From Thioalkalivibrio sp. (GTDB lineage Bacteria; Pseudomonadota; Gammaproteobacteria; Ectothiorhodospirales; Ectothiorhodospiraceae): a stretch of DNA of 16,782 nt. A program made the position numbers and the translations under genes. The stretch is from the NCBI GenBank assembly GCA_007119005.1, contig SKQM01000236.1, positions 1 to 16,782 on the forward strand, in the 5' to 3' direction. A model generated the notes under the pieces. It made no database searches. It saw nothing but the letters and a program-made list of their open reading frames with translations, and had not been told where the DNA came from. Position 1 is the stretch's first letter; each line of letters begins with the position of its first letter. Below are positions 1 to 11,460 of the stretch, one piece after another.

Positions 1-552
1 ATGAAACGGGGGCATACGATACTGGAGTACAAGTCGAAGATCCGCCGGTTGCGGGCGCTGCGTCCCGATCTCGACCTGTCGTCGGACTTCATCGTCGGAT
101 TCCCCGGGGAGACCGACGACGACCACGCGGCCACGATGCGCCTCGTGGAAGAGCTGAACTTCGACTTCTCCTTCAGTTTCGTCTATAGCCCCCGTCCGGG
201 CACGCCCGCGGCGGGCCTGCCGGACGATGTGCCGATGGCCGTGAAGAAGCGCCGGCTGCAGGAACTGCAGGCGCTGCTCGAGGCCCAGGGCCAGCTGCGC
301 AACCAGGCGATGGTCGGGAGCGTACAGCGAGCGCTGGTGGAGGGCCGCTCGCGCCGGGATCCGGCGCGTCTGGCCGCGCGCACCGCGAACAACCGGGTGG
401 TGAACTTCGACGGTCCGCCGGATCTGATCGGGACCATGGCCGATCTGCTGATCACCGAGGCGCAGCCGCACTCGCTGCGCGGGGTGCTGGCCGGCGCGGC
501 CGTGGGAGACGATACCGGCGGGCGCCAGGCACATGCCGCAGAATCGTACTGA
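1..552 (+). CDS. miaB: tRNA-2-methylthio-N6-dimethylallyladenosine synthase MiaB, C-terminal part (5' end outside the window)
   Basis: MiaB is a radical-SAM methylthiotransferase that adds a 2-methylthio group to i6A37 of tRNAs reading UNN codons. Only the last 183 residues are visible. The reading frame is open to the window edge, so the ATG at base 1 is an internal methionine (family proteins are about 440-470 residues). Visible here are the end of the radical-SAM barrel, with the family-typical stretch [12 protein letters not shown] (about residues 27-38), [13 protein letters not shown] (about 58-70), and a C-terminal TRAM domain (about 99-161) containing [10 protein letters not shown] and [10 protein letters not shown]. 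The cluster-binding cysteines lie upstream of the window. The last 20 bases overlap the phoH-like gene, which suggests one transcript and translational coupling. The same gene order, miaB-ybeZ-ybeY-ybeX-lnt, is known from E. coli. Identification is secure. Confidence 0.96.
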   Translation: MKRGHTILEYKSKIRRLRALRPDLDLSSDFIVGFPGETDDDHAATMRLVEELNFDFSFSFVYSPRPGTPAAGLPDDVPMAVKKRRLQELQALLEAQGQLRNQAMVGSVQRALVEGRSRRDPARLAARTANNRVVNFDGPPDLIGTMADLLITEAQPHSLRGVLAGAAVGDDTGGRQAHAAESY

Positions 553-1507
553 CTTCACGCTGGAGCCCGGGGACCAGGAGACGCTCGCGCGCCTGTCCGG
601 CCCGCTGGATGCCCACCTGCGGCTGATCGAGTCGCGCCTCGGCGTGCACGTGCACAACCGCGGCGCGCGTTTCAACGTCACCGGTCCCGAGGCCGCGGTG
701 ACGGCGGCCGAGTCGCTGATCCGGGAGCTGCACGCGATGGCGCGTGAGGAGCCTGTCAGCCTGGAGCAGGTGCACACGACATTGCAGGCGGCCCACCTCG
801 CCGACCTGCCGGGCGACGAGCCGCGTGAACCGGTGCTGCGGCTGCGCCGGGCGGTGATTCGCGGCCGTGGCCCGCGACAGATGCGCTATCTCTCCGCGAT
901 CGCCCGCTACGATCTCAGCTTCGGCATCGGTCCTGCCGGCACCGGGAAGACCTACCTCGCGGTCGCGGCTGCTGTGGCGGCACTGGAACAGGACCGCGTG
1001 CGGCGCCTGGTGCTGGTCAGGCCGGCGGTGGAAGCCGGGGAGCGGCTGGGGTTCCTGCCGGGGGACCTCGCCCAGAAGATCGATCCCTACCTGAGGCCGA
1101 TGTACGACGCGTTGTATGAATTGCTCGGCTTCGACCACGTCGCCCGGCTGATGGAGCGCCAGGTGATCGAGGTCGCGCCGCTGGCCTACATGCGCGGGCG
1201 TACGCTCAACGAGGCCTTCATCATTCTCGACGAGGCGCAGAACACGACCGTCGAGCAGATGAAGATGTTTCTGACCCGGATCGGTTTCGGTTCCACCGCG
1301 GTGGTGAACGGTGACGTGACTCAGGTGGACCTGCCGCGGAGTCAGCTCTCCGGTCTCCGCCACGCGGCCCGGATTCTCGAGGGCGTCGAAGGGGTCAGCA
1401 TCACGCGCTTCCAGGCGGAAGATGTGGTGCGGCACCCGCTGGTGCAGCGCATCGTCGAGGCCTACGCGGCCGAAACCGGCAACGGTGGTCACGAGAACGA
1501 TGCTTGA
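533..1507 (+). CDS. ybeZ: PhoH-like ATPase (YbeZ)
   Basis: This is a PhoH-family P-loop ATPase of 324 residues. Proteins of this type are encoded next to ybeY and are thought to act with it in RNA or ribosome metabolism; the exact reaction is not settled. An N-terminal region (about residues 15-65) resembles a small KH-like RNA-binding fold. The PhoH domain follows, with Walker A GPAGTGKT at 133-140, the conserved [18 protein letters not shown] at about 160-178, and Walker B IILDEAQN at 230-237. Length is close to the family norm (about 320-350). The ATG at 533 lies inside the end of miaB (20-base overlap), so translation is probably coupled. The stop overlaps the ybeY start by 8 bases. The call is firm; the precise function is inferred from family and neighbourhood. 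Confidence 0.94.
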   Translation: MPQNRTDFTLEPGDQETLARLSGPLDAHLRLIESRLGVHVHNRGARFNVTGPEAAVTAAESLIRELHAMAREEPVSLEQVHTTLQAAHLADLPGDEPREPVLRLRRAVIRGRGPRQMRYLSAIARYDLSFGIGPAGTGKTYLAVAAAVAALEQDRVRRLVLVRPAVEAGERLGFLPGDLAQKIDPYLRPMYDALYELLGFDHVARLMERQVIEVAPLAYMRGRTLNEAFIILDEAQNTTVEQMKMFLTRIGFGSTAVVNGDVTQVDLPRSQLSGLRHAARILEGVEGVSITRFQAEDVVRHPLVQRIVEAYAAETGNGGHENDA

Positions 1508-1958
1508 GGTCCAGGTGCAGTACGGGCTGCCTCGGGCCGGATGGCCGGCGGCCCCGAAGCTGCACCGCGCGGCGCGTGCCGCCTGGCGTGGTCGGGGGGC
1601 CGCGCAGGTGGTGCTCAGGGTCGTCGACGGCGCGGAGGGGCAGCGCCTGAACCGCGAGTTCCGCGGCCGGGAGCATCCGACCAACGTACTGTCCTTCCCG
1701 GCGCCACCCGAGGCGCAGTTGCCGGGCCGTCCCGCCTTCATCGGGGATATCGTGCTCTGCGCGCCCGTGCTGGCCGAGGAGGCCGGTGCGCAGCGCAAGG
1801 ATCTGCGTGCCCACTTCGCGCACATGGTGGTGCACGGCATGCTGCACCTGCAGGGGCTGGATCACCAGACACCGGAAGACGCGCAGATCATGGAGGCGAT
1901 TGAGCGGCAAATACTGGGCGGGTTAGGCTACCCGGACCCGTACGCGGAGATCTGCTGA
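1500..1958 (+). CDS. ybeY: endoribonuclease/rRNA maturation factor YbeY
   Basis: YbeY is a single-domain metal-dependent endoribonuclease needed for 16S rRNA 3'-end maturation and 70S ribosome quality control. The defining H-x3-H-x5-H metal site is present as H112, H116 and H122 (HGMLHLQGLDH), with the upstream family motif PTNVLSFP at about 60-67 and GDIVLC at about 82-87. I place the start at the ATG at 1500, giving 152 residues, which matches the family (about 150-160). An upstream in-frame ATG at 1422 would add 26 residues lying wholly inside the phoH-like gene in another frame, and is unlikely. The start overlaps the phoH-like stop by 8 bases, so the pair is probably translationally coupled. 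Confidence 0.95.
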   Translation: MLEVQVQYGLPRAGWPAAPKLHRAARAAWRGRGAAQVVLRVVDGAEGQRLNREFRGREHPTNVLSFPAPPEAQLPGRPAFIGDIVLCAPVLAEEAGAQRKDLRAHFAHMVVHGMLHLQGLDHQTPEDAQIMEAIERQILGGLGYPDPYAEIC

Positions 1959-1986
1959 GCATGGCTGGAACCCGTTGGAACGCCCA

Positions 1987-2009
1987 CCTGCGCAGTGAGC
2001 ATGCGCAGG
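1987..2009 (+). other. Perfect 8-bp hairpin in the ybeY-corC spacer
   Basis: CCTGCGCA (1987-1994) pairs perfectly with TGCGCAGG (2002-2009) around a 7-base loop, GTGAGCA. No T-run follows, so it does not look like an intrinsic terminator. It lies in an unusually long spacer (1959-2144) of an operon whose preceding genes overlap. A weaker 5-bp stem follows (2018-2022 with 2026-2030). It could be a processing site, an mRNA stability element or chance in GC-rich DNA. The structure is visible in the sequence; a role is inference. Confidence 0.4.
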
Positions 2010-2103
2010 CGCGGCAACCGGGCCTCCCGGCCCCGGCGCTTGAGGCGCACCGATTGCGAAGCCGGGGTTCGCCGGCAGGCCCCGGGCGAGGGCGTCGGGA
2101 ATC

Positions 2104-2115
2104 GGACCCGGGTCC
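2104..2115. repeat. 12-bp perfect palindrome GGACCCGGGTCC upstream of corC
   Basis: GGACCCGGGTCC is self-complementary over 12 bases and ends 16 bases before the corC Shine-Dalgarno AGGAG (2131-2135). Overlapping it, CGGG (2096-2099) can pair with CCCG (2107-2110) around a 7-base loop. Such a site could bind a dimeric regulator or fold in the mRNA leader, but GC-rich palindromes of this size also arise by chance in a high-GC genome. Confidence 0.3.
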
Positions 2116-2144
2116 TCGATCCTTGGGCACAGGAGCAGATGGCG

Positions 2145-3023
2145 ATGTCTGATTCCGAGCGTACCGATGGGCCTCCGCTGCGGGGCCTGCTGGAACGCCT
2201 CGGGTCCATTCTCTCGAGCGAGCCGCGCGACCGTGGGCAACTGGTCGAAAACCTCCGGGCCGCGCAGGCGCGCGACCTGATCGACCCCGAGGCGCTGGGG
2301 ATGCTGGAGGGGGTGCTGAACGTCTCCGACATGCAGGTGCGCGACATCATGGTACCTCGGGCGCAGATGGAGGTCGTGCGACGCGATGCGACCCTGGAGG
2401 AGATCGTTCCCGACGTGGTGGCCTCCGCCCATTCGCGCATTCCGGTGATCCTCGACAGCCGCGACGAGGTCGTCGGGATTCTGCTGGCAAAGGATCTGTT
2501 GCGTTTCTTCCCGAATGGCAGCGGCGAAGCCTTCGACATGCAGGAGATCCTCCGGCCGGCGGTTTTTGTTCCAGAGAGCAAGCGTCTGAATGTGCTGCTG
2601 AAGGAGTTTCGGCTGAGTCGCAACCACATGGCCATCGTCGTCGACGAATACGGCGGCGTGGCGGGCCTGGTGACGATCGAGGACGTGCTCGAGCAGATCG
2701 TCGGCGAGATCGAGGACGAGCACGATGTCGAGGACTACCTGACGCAGATCATGCAGCATCCGGGCGACCGCTACACCATCAAGGCGTTGACGCCGATGGA
2801 GGAATTCAACGCCTTTTTCCGGACCGGTTACAGCGAGGAGGATTTCGACACCATCGGCGGTCTGTTGCTGTCGCGGTTCGGGCACGTGCCCAGACGCGGG
2901 GAGCATGTGACTTTCGACGGCATGGAATTCCGGGTGCTGCGCGCCGACAACCGCCGCCTGCACCTGGTGGAGATGCGCCGTGTCGGAGAGCCGGGCCCGC
3001 CGGCCGATCCAGCGGCCGCCTGA
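2145..3023 (+). CDS. corC: CorC/YbeX family CBS-domain transporter-associated protein
   Basis: This cytosolic CBS-pair protein of the CorC/HlyC family is linked by work in enterobacteria to Mg2+/Co2+ handling and, as YbeX, to ribosome metabolism together with YbeY. From the ATG at 2145 it has 292 residues, the same length as E. coli CorC. In order there are an N-terminal leader ending in LEGVLNVSDMQVRDIMVPRAQM (about 54-75), two CBS repeats (about 66-125 and 132-190, the second with GGVAGLVTIEDVLEQIVGEIEDE), and a CorC_HlyC domain (about 205-280, with DTIGGLLLSRFGHVPRRGE). AGGAG at 2131-2135 sits 9 bases before this ATG, against 3 bases for the ATG at 2139. A longer frame opening at GTG 1995 would add 50 Arg-rich residues unlike the family. 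The gene lies in the miaB-lnt operon. Confidence 0.93.
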   Translation: MSDSERTDGPPLRGLLERLGSILSSEPRDRGQLVENLRAAQARDLIDPEALGMLEGVLNVSDMQVRDIMVPRAQMEVVRRDATLEEIVPDVVASAHSRIPVILDSRDEVVGILLAKDLLRFFPNGSGEAFDMQEILRPAVFVPESKRLNVLLKEFRLSRNHMAIVVDEYGGVAGLVTIEDVLEQIVGEIEDEHDVEDYLTQIMQHPGDRYTIKALTPMEEFNAFFRTGYSEEDFDTIGGLLLSRFGHVPRRGEHVTFDGMEFRVLRADNRRLHLVEMRRVGEPGPPADPAAA

Positions 3024-3035
3024 GCCGCTTCCCGG

Positions 3036-4571
3036 ATGAACGGTTCCGATCCAGCGCCGGCTCAGCGCGGCATGCCGCCACCTTTGCTCTGGCTCTCCGG
3101 TCGCCCGCTGAACGGCTGGCTGGCCACGGCGGTGTCGTTTCTCGCCGGCGCCGTGATGGTGCTGGCCTTCGCGCCTTTCAACCTCTTCCTGCTGGCGCCG
3201 GTCGGACTGGCACTGTGGTTTGCCGTGCTGCGCGGCGCGGAGCCCCGTGCTGCATTCCGCCACGGCTACGCCTTCGGTCTCGGCCTGTTCGGTTTCGGAG
3301 TCAGCTGGATCTTCAACAGCCTGCTGATCTTCGGGCAGGCGCCGTGGCTGGTGGCGACGCTGATCACGGTACTCTTCGTGCTCTACCTGGCGCTCTACCC
3401 GGGAATGCTGGGCTGGCTCGCGGCGCGCTACCTGGGCCGGGTGCCTCTGCTGTCCTGGCTGCTCGCGCTGGCCGCCGGTTTCGTGCTGCTGGAACTCCTG
3501 CGTGGCTGGCTGCTCTCCGGTTTTCCCTGGCTGCTGACCGGGCACGTGCTGCTGGACAGCCCGGCCCGGTTCTGGCTGCCGCTGGCGGGCGAGGCGGGCG
3601 CGGGGTTGCTGGTGACGCTGCTGGCTGCGGTCCTGGTCCTGCTGACCGCAGGGCGTTTCGCGGCTGCCGTGCTTCTGCTGGTGCCGCTGCTCGCGGGCTC
3701 GCTGGCGGCAATGCCCTGGCAGTGGGTGCGCGCGGCCGGCGAACCGATCTCGGTGGCCATCGTCCAGGGCAACATCGATCAGGCCAGGAAATGGGAAGAC
3801 GACGGGGTACAGCACGCGCTGGACCTCTACACCGGCATGAGCGGGGAGGCGGCGGGAGCGGATCTGCTCGTCTGGCCGGAGACGGCCATCCCGGCGTTCT
3901 ACTTCGAGGTCTATGCGGTGCTGGAGCCGTTCTCTGCGGGTCTGGAGGCGCAGGGCACGGAGCTGGTGACCGGCATCTTCGACTACGATCCGATCGACCG
4001 CTCGATGTACAACAGCATCCGGCACATCCCCAGCGGCGCCACCTACGACAAGCGCCAGTTGGTGCCCTTCGGCGAGTACCTGCCGCTGCGCGACCGCTTC
4101 GCCTGGCTGGACCGGCTGCTGGACATCCCGATGTCCGACCTGACGCCGGGTGCAGGCCGTGGGCTCGTGGAGATGGCCGGGCAGCTGGCCGGCCTTTCCG
4201 TCTGTTACGAGGCAGCCTACGCGCGCCGCATCCGCACGGCGTTGCCGGAGGCGGGGTTTCTGCTGAACGTGAGCAACGACGCATGGTTCGGTGCAACGCT
4301 GGCACCGCACCAGCATCTGCAGATCGCCCGCGTGCGGGCTCTGGAGATGGGGCGGCCGATGATCCGCGCCACCAATACCGGCATCTCGGCGCTGATCGAT
4401 GCCGAGGGCCGGATCACCGCAGGCACCGGGCTGTTCACGCGCGAGCTGCTGCGCGGCGAAATCCAGCCGCAGCAGGGGCACACGCCAGCGGCCCGGTTCG
4501 GCCCCTGGCCGGCGCTGGTACTGGCGCTGCTGCTGCTCGTTCCCGCGCTGCGCCCCCGGCGCCGGCGCTGA
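3036..4571 (+). CDS. lnt: apolipoprotein N-acyltransferase Lnt
   Basis: Lnt performs the last step of lipoprotein maturation in the inner membrane, N-acylating the diacylglyceryl-cysteine with a phospholipid acyl chain so that Lol transport can sort the lipoprotein. The 511 residues match the family (about 500-520). The N-terminal part (about 28-225) is a series of hydrophobic segments. A periplasmic nitrilase-like domain follows, with the catalytic triad E282 (in WPETAIP), K339 (in YDKRQLVPFGEYLP) and C390 (in SVCYEAAY). NVSNDAWFG and RATNTGISA are also present, and a final membrane segment (about 489-505) precedes an Arg-rich end. The ATG at 3036 lies 12 bases after the corC stop, with only weak Shine-Dalgarno likeness. 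It converges on the zinc-ribbon gene with a 9-base gap and no evident terminator hairpin. Confidence 0.96.
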   Translation: MNGSDPAPAQRGMPPPLLWLSGRPLNGWLATAVSFLAGAVMVLAFAPFNLFLLAPVGLALWFAVLRGAEPRAAFRHGYAFGLGLFGFGVSWIFNSLLIFGQAPWLVATLITVLFVLYLALYPGMLGWLAARYLGRVPLLSWLLALAAGFVLLELLRGWLLSGFPWLLTGHVLLDSPARFWLPLAGEAGAGLLVTLLAAVLVLLTAGRFAAAVLLLVPLLAGSLAAMPWQWVRAAGEPISVAIVQGNIDQARKWEDDGVQHALDLYTGMSGEAAGADLLVWPETAIPAFYFEVYAVLEPFSAGLEAQGTELVTGIFDYDPIDRSMYNSIRHIPSGATYDKRQLVPFGEYLPLRDRFAWLDRLLDIPMSDLTPGAGRGLVEMAGQLAGLSVCYEAAYARRIRTALPEAGFLLNVSNDAWFGATLAPHQHLQIARVRALEMGRPMIRATNTGISALIDAEGRITAGTGLFTRELLRGEIQPQQGHTPAARFGPWPALVLALLLLVPALRPRRRR

Positions 4572-4580
4572 GACCAGCCT

Positions 4581-5117
4581 CTACTCGGAGCCCTCCGGAG
4601 CCGGTCCGCCGCGGTGAAACCGTGTGTGCCGGCAGTGCGGGCAGGGCGGAATTCGCCCGACCCGGGACAGGTGCGTGGTCCCGCCGCATTCCAGGCAGGT
4701 CAGCTCGCCCGGTCCGGTGATCTCGCCCGTGTGCCACTCGCCCACCCGGTAGGCTCGCTCGGCGAGCGCGGCCAGTTCCAACTTGGTCTTGTCGGCGACG
4801 GTATTCAGCGCATTCAGCAGGCTGGCCTCGATCAGCGCCAGGTCGATCCGCAGCCAGCTGCGCCAGTCCGATTCGCTGGACTCCAGGAATGCGCCGAGGT
4901 CGTGCAGGTCCCGGCGGACGTATTCCATGACCGTCTCGGTTTCCTCGGCCGTGAGGTGCTCCGCCTCGGCCACCCGTTTCCTGGCATTCTCCAGCATCTG
5001 GTTCAGCGCGACGCTGCTGCGGTCCGAGAGACCCTCGAGTTCCTCGGCCACCAGTTCCAGCATCTCCCGGTAGGCCTGCTCCAGGCGGTCTTCCTGCGGG
5101 CTGCCGTTTTCGCTCAT
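4581..5117 (-). CDS. ybeL: YbeL-like zinc-ribbon protein (DUF1451 type)
   Basis: This is a cytosolic protein of unknown function, 178 residues. The N-terminal two-thirds (about 8-125) is charged, Glu/Arg/Leu-rich and predicted helical, plausibly coiled coil. The C-terminus is a zinc ribbon with CxxC knuckles C141/C144 (CLECGG) and C159/C162 (CPHC), followed by a short His/Gly tail. This architecture matches the YbeL/DUF1451 family; E. coli ybeL also lies divergently beside leuS, so the context supports the call. GGAG lies 8 bases upstream of the ATG at 5115-5117. It is convergent with lnt and divergent from leuS. The family is thought to bind metal or nucleic acid, but nothing here proves a function. 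Confidence 0.88.
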   Translation of the reverse strand: MSENGSPQEDRLEQAYREMLELVAEELEGLSDRSSVALNQMLENARKRVAEAEHLTAEETETVMEYVRRDLHDLGAFLESSESDWRSWLRIDLALIEASLLNALNTVADKTKLELAALAERAYRVGEWHTGEITGPGELTCLECGGTTHLSRVGRIPPCPHCRHTRFHRGGPAPEGSE

Positions 5118-8394
<3,277 letters not shown>

Positions 8395-8402
8395 GGCCCG
8401 CC

Positions 8403-9428
8403 TTGCCCCTCGATCCTCTGCAACTGGACGGCGCGCTGGCGCGGGGGCTGCGGCCGATCTACCTGATCCTCGGCGAGGAGCCGCTGCAGGCGCTGGAGGC
8501 GGCCGACACGGTGCGCGCGGCGGCCCGCGCGGCCGGATTTGCCGCGCGCACCGTGCTCGACCTTTCCGGCAGCGGTGACTGGACCGCCTTCGAGGCCGCG
8601 GTCCGCGACCGCTCGCTGTTCGCGGAGCGCGGCCTGATCGATCTGCGGCTGCCATCCGGCAAGCCTGGCAAGGTCGGTGGCGAGCACCTGAAGCGCTACG
8701 CGGAACAGCCCGCGCCGGATCTCGTGCTGCTGCTGCAGCTGCCCCGCCCCGACCGGGACATGCGCAAGACCGCCTGGTTCAGGGCCATGGAGAAGGCGGC
8801 GGTGATCGTGCACGCGCGTCCGGTTCCGCCGGCGCGCCTCGGCGCGTGGATCCGGGAGCGGCTGGGCCGGGCCGGCATGACCATCCAGCCCGATGCGCTG
8901 GCGCTGCTGGCCGCACGGGTCGAGGGGAACCTGCTGGCCGCGCGCCAGGAGGTGGAGAAGCTGGCGCTCGCCGGCGTCGCCGAGGTTGATGTCCGGACCC
9001 TGCAGCAGGGGCTGGCTGATGCCGCGCGGTTCGATCTCTTCGAGCTGTCGCCCGCGGCCCTTTCCGGGCAAACGTCGCGCGCACTGCGCATGCTGCGGAC
9101 GATGCTCGACGAGGGGCAGCCAGAACCGCTGATTCTCTGGGCGCTGAGCCGCGACATCCGGGCATTGGCCGTCGCTGCGGAACGTCGGGCCGCCGGCGAG
9201 GCGCCAGCGCAGGTGCTGAAGGGTTTCTGGGGGACCGATCAGGCGGCGCTGCGCAAGGCACTGGAACGGGTGCAGCCGGGCACGGCGCGGGATCTGCTCG
9301 CGCGCGCGGCCCAGGTGGACCGCGTGATCAAGGGGCGCGAGACGGGCAACGCGGGCAGGCAGTTGCTAGACTTGGTGGCGGCCCTGTCGGGTCGACCCCT
9401 GGAGGGAATGGAGAGAGGATCCGCATGA
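8403..9428 (+). CDS. holA: DNA polymerase III subunit delta (clamp loader)
   Basis: HolA is the delta subunit of the clamp loader that opens the beta sliding clamp. From the TTG at 8403 it has 341 residues (E. coli 343). Family features include the N-terminal [23 protein letters not shown], the middle [17 protein letters not shown], the helical [31 protein letters not shown], and the C-terminal collar domain. Two TTG starts compete. The one at 8391 overlaps the lptE stop (TTGA) but has no Shine-Dalgarno, giving 345 residues. The one at 8403 has GAGG at 8393-8396, 6 bases upstream, and gives an N-terminus of the length usual in the family, so I prefer it. The stop overlaps the proA ATG (ATGA at 9425-9428). 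Function is secure; the start is not. Confidence 0.93.
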   Translation: MPLDPLQLDGALARGLRPIYLILGEEPLQALEAADTVRAAARAAGFAARTVLDLSGSGDWTAFEAAVRDRSLFAERGLIDLRLPSGKPGKVGGEHLKRYAEQPAPDLVLLLQLPRPDRDMRKTAWFRAMEKAAVIVHARPVPPARLGAWIRERLGRAGMTIQPDALALLAARVEGNLLAARQEVEKLALAGVAEVDVRTLQQGLADAARFDLFELSPAALSGQTSRALRMLRTMLDEGQPEPLILWALSRDIRALAVAAERRAAGEAPAQVLKGFWGTDQAALRKALERVQPGTARDLLARAAQVDRVIKGRETGNAGRQLLDLVAALSGRPLEGMERGSA

Positions 9429-10717
9429 GCGTCGCAAGCCTGCAACCCGAAGCGATACCCACCGACATCCCGGCCTACATGCAGTCGCTGGGCAAGGCCG
9501 CGCGGACGGCCGCCCGCGAGCTGGCGGAGGCGGATCCGGGGCGCAAGAACACGGCGCTGATGGCGATCGCGGACGTGGTGCTGGATCAGCGCGCGCTGCT
9601 GATGGAGGCCAACCGGCGCGATCTCGAGGCCGGTCGTGCGCGTGGTCTCGACGATGCACTGCTGGACCGGCTGGCTCTGAACGATGCCCGCATCGAGGCG
9701 ATGGCCGAGGGCTGTCGCCAGGTCGCGGCCCTGGCCGACCCGGTTGGGGAAATCACCAACCTGGCCTACCGACCCAGCGGGATCCAGGTCGGTCGCATGC
9801 GGGTACCCCTGGGCGTGATCGGCATCATCTACGAGTCGCGGCCCAACGTGACGGTCGACGCCGCGGCGCTCTGTCTGAAGTCCGGGAATGCGACCATCCT
9901 GCGCGGGGGTTCCGAGGCCATGCACTCGAACCGGGCGCTGGCGGGGATCATCCAGGCCGGGCTGGTCGCCGCCGGTCTGCCCCGGAGCGCGGTACAGATC
10001 GTCGCTACCACCGACCGCGCCGCCGTCGGCGAGCTGCTGCGCATGTCGGCCTACGTGGACGTGCTGGTGCCTCGCGGTGGCAAGGGACTGATCGAGCGCG
10101 TCAGCCGCGAATCCCTGATCCCGGTGATCAAGCACCTCGACGGCGTCTGCCACGTGTACATCGACGCCGCCGCGGATGCCGACAAGGCCTTCGCGGTCGC
10201 GGTGAATGCGAAGACGCAGCGCTACGGCACCTGCAACACGATGGAGACCCTGCTGGTGCACCAGGGCCGTGCCGGGGAGATGCTGCCACGGCTGCGGGAG
10301 GCCTATGGCGAGCACGGGGTCGAGCTGCGGGGCTGCGAGCGGACCCGTGCAGTGCTGCCGGACATCCGTGCCGCGGCCGAGAGCGACTGGACCGAGGAAT
10401 ACCTCGCGCCGGTGCTGGCGATCCGGGTGGTGGATTCCCTGGACCAGGCCATCGACCACATCAACACCTGCGGCTCCCAGCATACGGACAGCATCATCAC
10501 CGAGGACTGGTCCGCCGCACGCCGCTTCCTGCGGGCAGTCGATTCCAGCTCCGTGATGGTGAACGCTTCCACCCGCTTCGCAGACGGCTTCGAATACGGG
10601 CTGGGCGCCGAAATCGGCATCAGCACCGACAAGCTGCACGCGCGCGGTCCGGTCGGGCTCGAAGGGCTGACCACCCAGAAATACGTGGTGCTGGGCGACG
10701 GGCATGTGCGGAACTGA
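9425..10717 (+). CDS. proA: gamma-glutamyl phosphate reductase
   Basis: ProA reduces gamma-glutamyl phosphate to glutamate-5-semialdehyde with NADPH, the second step of proline synthesis in the cytosol. The 430 residues are slightly longer than E. coli ProA (417). It is an aldehyde-dehydrogenase-fold enzyme: [35 protein letters not shown] (about 136-170) forms the cofactor region, and the catalytic cysteine is C270 in [40 protein letters not shown] near the C-terminus is family-typical. AGAGGA at 9414-9419 with a 5-base spacer precedes the ATG, which overlaps the holA stop by 4 bases. proB is not adjacent. The proA-nadD-rsfS-rlmH order is also known in pseudomonads. Confidence 0.97.
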   Translation: MSVASLQPEAIPTDIPAYMQSLGKAARTAARELAEADPGRKNTALMAIADVVLDQRALLMEANRRDLEAGRARGLDDALLDRLALNDARIEAMAEGCRQVAALADPVGEITNLAYRPSGIQVGRMRVPLGVIGIIYESRPNVTVDAAALCLKSGNATILRGGSEAMHSNRALAGIIQAGLVAAGLPRSAVQIVATTDRAAVGELLRMSAYVDVLVPRGGKGLIERVSRESLIPVIKHLDGVCHVYIDAAADADKAFAVAVNAKTQRYGTCNTMETLLVHQGRAGEMLPRLREAYGEHGVELRGCERTRAVLPDIRAAAESDWTEEYLAPVLAIRVVDSLDQAIDHINTCGSQHTDSIITEDWSAARRFLRAVDSSSVMVNASTRFADGFEYGLGAEIGISTDKLHARGPVGLEGLTTQKYVVLGDGHVRN

Positions 10718-10729
10718 ACGGAAGCGCGG

Positions 10730-10748
10730 GTGAGCGGTTACCGCTCGC
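10730..10748 (+). other. Stem-loop between proA and nadD
   Basis: GAGCGG (10732-10737) pairs with CCGCTC (10741-10746) around a 3-base loop, TTA, extendable outward by a G-T and a G-C pair. No T-run follows, so intrinsic termination is unlikely. It may mark a processing point or a weak attenuator in the 77-base gap (10718-10794), or be chance. Confidence 0.3.
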
Positions 10749-10794
10749 GTCGCTGCGGCCACGGAAACCGGGCATCCCGGGGGCGTGCGGACTC

Positions 10795-11439
10795 GTGATC
10801 GGTGTCCTTGGCGGTACCTTCGATCCGGTTCACTACGGACATCTGCGCCCGGCTCTCGAGGTATGCGAGTGGCTCGGCCTCAGCGAGCTGCGATTGATCC
10901 CCTGTCGTGAGCCTCCGCACCGGCCGCCGCCGGAGGCCCCCCCGCATCACCGGCTGGCGATGGTCGAGCGTGCGATCAGCGGGGTGCCCGGGTTCCGGGT
11001 CGATGCCAGGGAACTCGCGCGGCCCGGCCCGTCGTTCACCGTCGATACCCTCGCTGAGCTGCGTGCGGAGATCGGCCCCGAGTGCCCGCTGCTGCTGGTG
11101 ATGGGGATGGATGCCTTTGCCGGCCTGCACGGCTGGGACCGGTGGCGGGAGATCGCTCGGCTGGCTCACATCGTGGTGGCCCACCGCCCCGGGACCTTGC
11201 CCGCGGTGGATTCACCCTACCTGGAGCTCGCGCCAGCGACCGATTCCGTTGCGCTGCTGCGCCGCAGTGCGCAGGGGCGGGTCTTCTTCCAGCCGGTGAC
11301 CCAGCTGGACATCTCCGCGACCGGCATTCGCGAATGCCTGCGCGCCGGGCGCAGCCCGCGGTTTCTGCTGCCCGGCAGCGTCCGGCGCTACATTGCCGAG
11401 CACCGCCTCTACCGTGACGTTTCCGCGCCACCCGAGTGA
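10795..11439 (+). CDS. nadD: nicotinate-nucleotide adenylyltransferase
   Basis: NadD adenylates nicotinate mononucleotide to deamido-NAD in NAD synthesis. The 214 residues fit the family (about 205-220). The nucleotidyltransferase signature GGTFDPVHYGH spans residues 6-16 with the HxGH element at 13-16, and the second conserved motif ISATGIR spans 173-179. The middle contains LVMGMDAFAGLHGWDRWREI, typical of NadD. The start is GTG at 10795, placing the invariant GVLGGTFDP at the very N-terminus as expected. No strong Shine-Dalgarno is visible. It sits 77 bases after proA, the largest gap in this cluster, and 21 bases before rsfS. Confidence 0.96.
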   Translation: MIGVLGGTFDPVHYGHLRPALEVCEWLGLSELRLIPCREPPHRPPPEAPPHHRLAMVERAISGVPGFRVDARELARPGPSFTVDTLAELRAEIGPECPLLLVMGMDAFAGLHGWDRWREIARLAHIVVAHRPGTLPAVDSPYLELAPATDSVALLRRSAQGRVFFQPVTQLDISATGIRECLRAGRSPRFLLPGSVRRYIAEHRLYRDVSAPPE

Positions 11440-11460
11440 ACACAGACCAGGAAGGAATGC

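Noticed and set aside
1..552. The ATG at base 1 as a true start of a short MiaB-like protein
   Set aside because: The sequence aligns to the middle of MiaB, inside the radical-SAM domain. The frame is open to the window edge, so this is an internal methionine of a truncated view.
2094..2130. Minus-strand tRNA-like T-arm: GGGTCCGATTCCC resembles a tRNA T-loop region
   Set aside because: The loop reads TCCGATT instead of TTCRANY, the fifth stem pair mismatches, and no matching acceptor, D or anticodon arms are found at the required distances. It is better explained by the 12-bp palindrome in GC-rich DNA.
1923..4481. 852-codon open frame on the minus strand opposite corC and lnt
   Set aside because: The product is Arg/Gln/His-rich with no recognisable motif, and it lies opposite two genes with intact catalytic motifs. 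Long antisense frames are expected in GC-rich coding DNA with strong third-position bias.
4572..4620. Terminator after lnt, from the repeated GGAGCC and the CTCCGGAG palindrome near 4586-4602
   Set aside because: The palindrome has no loop, no T-run follows, and most of it lies inside the coding end of the convergent zinc-ribbon gene.
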